A stretch of 64,000 nucleotides of DNA from Nymphaea colorata (Eukaryota; Streptophyta; Magnoliopsida; Nymphaeales; Nymphaeaceae), in NCBI RefSeq assembly GCF_008831285.2, contig NC_045139.1, positions 974,204-1,038,203 on the forward strand, in the 5' to 3' direction. Positions within the stretch are counted from its first letter, which is position 1; every line of letters starts with the position of its first letter. The translations under genes and the position numbers were made by a program. The notes under the pieces were generated by a model. It made no database searches. It saw nothing but the letters and a program-made list of their open reading frames with translations, and was not told the DNA's origin. Positions 60,100 through 64,000 of the stretch are shown here, in pieces.

Positions 60100-62974
60100 T
60101 GCATGCATACAGATACACATGGGCCATCTTCAGTATACTATATCAACCAAGCAGATGCAGGAGACTGGAATCTTTCTCAAACACGGTGGAAGACGATTGG
60201 AGCTCCATATTGGGGTTGCAGAGTTACGACAATATGTGGAGCGTGAATATAGTCTGGTGAGAGCTCAAAGGAGAAATGCTGCAGAATCATGGCTAGTGCC
60301 ATCCTAGCCTCAATTAGTGCAAATGACTGACCAACGCAGACTCGGGGACCTGAACTGAATGGAACGAAGGCTAGCTGATGCGTTGATGCATTTGAAACTC
60401 CTGATGAGAACCTCTCTGGTTTGAATTCAGCTGCATCATCACCCCAAAACTGCTGATCATGATGAATCTGGATTATTGGTAACACCAAGCGCACTCCTGG
60501 CGGGAGGATGAGACCTCCTACTTGGGTCGTCTTGTATGTATACCTGAGTATGAAGGCCGCAGGAGGGTATAGCCTTAGAGCTTCATCCAGAATCATAGTC
60601 ACCTGTGATGTAGCTTGACAATGTTACAGTAAGAAGTGGCAAAAATTTGGAACTAAACAAAACTAAACCTTGGATAGACAGCAGACCTCATTTGTTATCT
60701 AATACTAGTCATGACCAATTTAGTTCATCAGGCAGAAGCCTGTCCTAAAGTTTAGTTGCTTGTTTACACTCACGTGGAAAAAAGAACTTACAGTCTTTAG
60801 GTGGATTAAGGCATCGAAAGAAGGAGTGCTTTTGCCGCATACTTGAAGAACCTCATCCCTTGCACGAGCCTGCCACGAAGGATGCATAGAAAGTAGAACC
60901 ATCGTCCATGTTAGCAGTACTGATGTTGTCTCCTGACCTGCGAAATAAAAAAGTCTGCATTCTTCTATGACTTCTTCTCTTGTCATTCCCTTACCACCGT
61001 GCTGGTTATGGTTTTTATTTGATTCTAATAGTAAGCCCAACAGATCATCATTTTTAGCAATTCCTAACTTCATCTCTTTCTCTCTTTTGTCAATTATGCT
61101 ATTAAGTGTGGAAATAATCTTTTGTTCAGCTCCCTTCTTCGGAAATTCTTCTTTGTAGGCAAGAACCTGTGTCACAGTAGCATATTAACTTAATTTAGGC
61201 TATTTTCCTAGTAGCAATGATGCAAAGTATGGTTACTATATTACTATGCAATGTTGTGAATGCCATTTCTGGACGTGAAAGTAATGCTTGAAGCATACAT
61301 TCAGTTTTCTGCTTTGATCTTTCTGTGTTTCTGATGTTTGTTTAAATTTATGAGGGCAAAAGATCGGCTTTGACCTGAATCCTGGGATGAAAAGTGTTCG
61401 AAAGCTTTGCAAGAACAGGTCATCTGCTTCATTCTGCAGCTGAAACATGTACTTCCCTTCTTCATAGCTACTTCCAAAGGCTGTTCTAGAAATAACATCT
61501 GCAGTAAGTTTCTGAAACTCCTCAGATACGTCCAGCTTACAAGATCCTTGAGGCCCAATTGATTTTTCCCATCTCTGGATCAACTCTTCACAGCTAAAAC
61601 AGAATGATGGCAGCATTCCCTGTATAAATAAAAACCAAATTTAGATAGTAGGCAGCCATAGAAAAGAAACAAACTCTGCAACATTTTTTTTTCTATATAT
61701 GTTTGCAGACAAGGAAATACACTTATAGGCAGGAAGACTATTCCTAGTTGCTGCCTAGCAGTGTTAAAGCTCAAGGCTACCACTTTCAATCTTGGGGGCT
61801 ATGGCATTATGCAGGAAGCAGCTACTCGGCTGTCTAGAATGTTAATAACACAAACCTTCAACTTCTCCATACGGAAAGCGGAGTGAACAAGCCTTCTTCT
61901 TTGCACCCATTCTTCGCCGTCCAAGCCGAAGAGGCCGGTCATTAGGATTTTCAATGCAGCTGGTTGAGGCGGCTTGTGAAAGTGACCAAATTTGTTCAGG
62001 AGAACTTCTTTGACCATTTCTGGGTCCATGAGGATGATCTGGGGAGTTCTCCCAAACCAGTGGAAAGATATTTTACCTGCATTTTTTTTTCCAGACACTC
62101 TTCACCATCAAAAACCATTATGGTGGTAAAACTATCTAAAGCTTTTATAGTCATGGTTGCCAAAAAACAAAAATGATGCCAAAAGTGATGCATGAAATGA
62201 AAGAAGCGACGCAAACAACTTGGAAAGTATCATATAGATGATATCATTCAGGGATGTACTGTGAAGCAAGAAGCAAAATTAAAGTAGAGAAGCAATATAT
62301 CTTGGAAAACAGCAAGTAATCAGATGATTTTATTCAATGCAGTGTGAAGCAAGAAGCAAAAGGAAATTAGAGAAGCAAATTTTCTGAAAGAGAAGAGAAT
62401 TTCTTGGCAACTATGAAAAGGGACAGTAGATTTGTACGATGACATCATAGACAGATAGCTGTTTGCGCCTTCTTGATAATGCTCAAGGGCATGCGAGACA
62501 CTTCATTTGAAGTTTGAATGTCTATACTTATCAGTTCTTTTTCACCAAAATCAACCACATAGATGTGATCTTCATATCTGAGCAGTGAAGGAGGCAGGAT
62601 CGTTGGCCAAGCGGCGCCTGAGTCACCAACCCAGGTTAGTGCATGTGGTCGGACACAGGTTCAGCTTCATCACAACGTAATTTTCTGGGGCTTGTGTGGG
62701 CAGGTGACTCAAGATGTTCTTTGAAATTCAAAATTGATAGTTTGGAAACTTTGACTTCTAAAACCTTACTTCTATATTAAATAAATGCTGTTAAAGCTGA
62801 AGTTTATTAAAACAAGCAAACCTGGCTCCAGTGGGGGCAGCTCCAATGACTGGACCCAGAACTCAGGTCCATTCCTCATTTAAAACCTGCCGGCCCATGT
62901 GGGCAGTGCAACTCTGCCACTAGTTAAAATATATCAAACAAGGACACCAAAAATTGTGCAGTTAGAATAACAAA

Positions 62975-63095
62975 AAGCATTAGGCTAAGGCCATGGCTGC
63001 TTGGCAGGAGGTCCGAGCTTCGAATCCCTTGGACCCCATCCTTGCATAACCCAAAGCTGGTCTCCGCCCTGAAAGAGAGGAGTCACATGCAAAAA
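62975..63095. mobile_element. second SINE-like repeat, right copy (P450 intron 1)
   Basis: Counterpart of 56107-56230, with the GGCTGCTTGGCAGGAG and CTTCGAATCCC strings and the closing GAAAGAGAGGAGTCACAT. Confidence 0.4.
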
Positions 63096-63169
63096 TAGAA
63101 ACAAAAAGCTTTACTCTACTTGAGAAATCACTTTCCACCGAAACAGCTCTAAATTTCGAGAAAATTAAC

Positions 63170-63312
63170 TCGCTTCCCACCTAAGTTTCAAAATAAAATC
63201 GCTTCCCACCTAAGTTTCAAAACACCTAAGTTTCAAAATACCTAAGTTTCAAAACAGAACAGCTCTACATTGAGAAAATGAAATCGCTTCCCACCTAACT
63301 TTCGAAACAGAA
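63170..63312. repeat. short tandem repeats in intron 1 of the right P450
   Basis: CGCTTCCCACCTAAGTTTCAAAA-type units and the shorter ACCTAAGTTTCAAAAC unit recur five to six times. The left copy has only a trace of this (CTCCACTCAGGTCTCAAAG), so the array expanded after the duplication. Confidence 0.8.
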
Positions 63313-63771
63313 CAGCTTTATATTTCGAGAAAATGATGAACGGCTTTTGCTTTTTTGAGGTATCTCCCTAAGTTCAAGAACACTGAAAAACACTTTCTGG
63401 TTACAGAAACAAATGCATGATTTTGCCGACATACCATACTTACGAACGGCTTCGTGAAAGAAAGGCACGACACGATTGAGGATATCATGAGAGAAAGACT
63501 CCACGGGCTTGCGCCTGGCTTGCTCTTGCATGGTGACTGCTTCCCTGATGTCGCCAACGATGAGCTTGTAAGGATAGCCATCGATCCCTTGCCTCTTGAA
63601 GGCCTCTGTATGCTGCCTCGGCTCCCACCACAGTGACCGTGCTGCTTTGAGCAGCAGCCATGAGAGGCAGCAGAGCAGAGCTGCTACAGCAACGAAGAAG
63701 AAAATGGCTGCCACCATGGTAAGTTTCTTTTCTTCACTGCTGGTGAGAAGAGGACGCCCACATGGTTGGCA

Positions 63772-63778
63772 TTTATAT
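63772..63778 (-). promoter_or_regulatory. TATA box of the right P450
   Basis: ATATAAA on the minus strand, 61 bp upstream of ATG 63717, at the position equivalent to the TATA box of the left gene. It argues for the downstream Met rather than the in-frame upstream ATG at 63786, which lies upstream of the TATA box. Confidence 0.65.
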
Positions 63779-64000
63779 GCGTCCATTTTGGTGCATGTTT
63801 CTTGGGCACCAAGTGATAATTATAGCTACCAACACCCTGCACCAAAATAAAATACATCCTCTTGGCTTCTAGCCGTCAAATTTTTGAGGGGTAATTTTAT
63901 TTGGTGTTCACCCTTTGAACGTAATGTCAAATGCAAACTTTATTTTATGTTTTTCCTGTTATAGGGCACTTTTTAGGGCAGCCATCGAAACTTCCAGTAT

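Larger units (their letters stand above)
60177..63717 (-). pseudogene. cytochrome P450, CYP72A type, frameshifted in exon 4
   Basis: Tandem paralogue of the gene at 52665-56754. Exons: 63435-63717, 61856-62076, 61375-61619, 60792-61166, 60177-60602 (283+221+245+375+426 nt). All splice borders match the intact copy, but exon 4 is one base shorter: near 61119-61124 the run CTTTTG replaces CTTCTTG. After the exon 3/4 join the frame shifts and meets a stop within about 30 bases, cutting the protein near residue 265, before the I-helix, ExxR and haem loop. The downstream frame is otherwise open, with AGQETTS, EALR, FKPERF and a haem loop FSSGPRVCVG, so the lesion is recent or is a sequencing error. 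The TATA box (63772-63778) is kept. If the base is an error, this is a second functional CYP72A. Confidence 0.85.
59178..63985. repeat. right copy of the CYP72A tandem segmental duplication
   Basis: Aligns with 51660-57020. It includes the region downstream of the P450, all five exons, the introns, and the promoter with its TATA box, and may continue beyond the window end. Confidence 0.9.

Noticed and set aside
63718-63786. Upstream in-frame ATG at 63786 as the start of the right P450
   Set aside because: The ATG is upstream of the TATA box at 63772-63778, and the homologous left gene starts at the equivalent of 63717, where the membrane anchor begins.
1-64000. CRISPR arrays, bacterial operons or phage modules
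   Set aside because: The DNA is clearly plant nuclear. Short tandem arrays at 46278 and 63170 have no spacer-repeat alternation of the CRISPR kind.

Overview
The window is nuclear DNA of a flowering plant. Genes are split by many GT-AG introns, intergenic DNA is long and AT-rich, (TA)n, (GA)n and (CT)n microsatellites are abundant, and SINE-like and MITE-like repeats are scattered through it. The gene families present (CYP72A P450, group IIc WRKY, SAC51-type bHLH, TOM1/THH1-type membrane protein) are plant families. I cannot name the species. Every protein-coding gene I can support lies on the minus strand.

Layout from left to right. (1) 1.6-8.9 kb: a TOM1/TOM3/THH1-family (DUF1084) seven-helix membrane protein in 12 exons, reconstructed with every exon phase in register. 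(2) 9.2-12 kb: AT-rich spacer. (3) 12.0-12.8 kb: a GC-rich tandem array with a 186-bp unit. (4) 13.1-13.4 kb: a small single-exon gene for an 89-residue protein with a C-terminal hydrophobic segment. (5) 13.5-24 kb: gene-poor DNA with GC-rich transposon-like segments, a degenerate AT-rich repeat family and several long microsatellites. (6) 24.4-26.7 kb: a three-exon WRKY group IIc transcription factor with W-boxes and G-boxes upstream. (7) 27-44.5 kb: gene-poor DNA with at least three foldback elements and a SINE. (8) 44.5-48.35 kb: a SAC51-like atypical bHLH gene with a long intron-containing leader, which carries the deeply conserved SAC51-type upstream ORF split by an intron. (9) 51.7-64 kb: a tandem duplication, about 7-7.5 kb apart, each copy carrying one five-exon CYP72A-type cytochrome P450. 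The left copy (516 codons) is intact. The right copy has a one-base deletion at the start of exon 4 that shifts the frame.

The genes do not form an obvious shared pathway. The most informative observations are the spliced SAC51 uORF (a translational control element known from thermospermine signalling), the near-identical exon architecture of the P450 pair with one frameshifted member, an 841-bp insertion present in intron 2 of only one copy, a tRNA-derived SINE bounded by a perfect 13-bp target-site duplication, and the 186-bp tandem array. I found no clearly novel multi-gene system.
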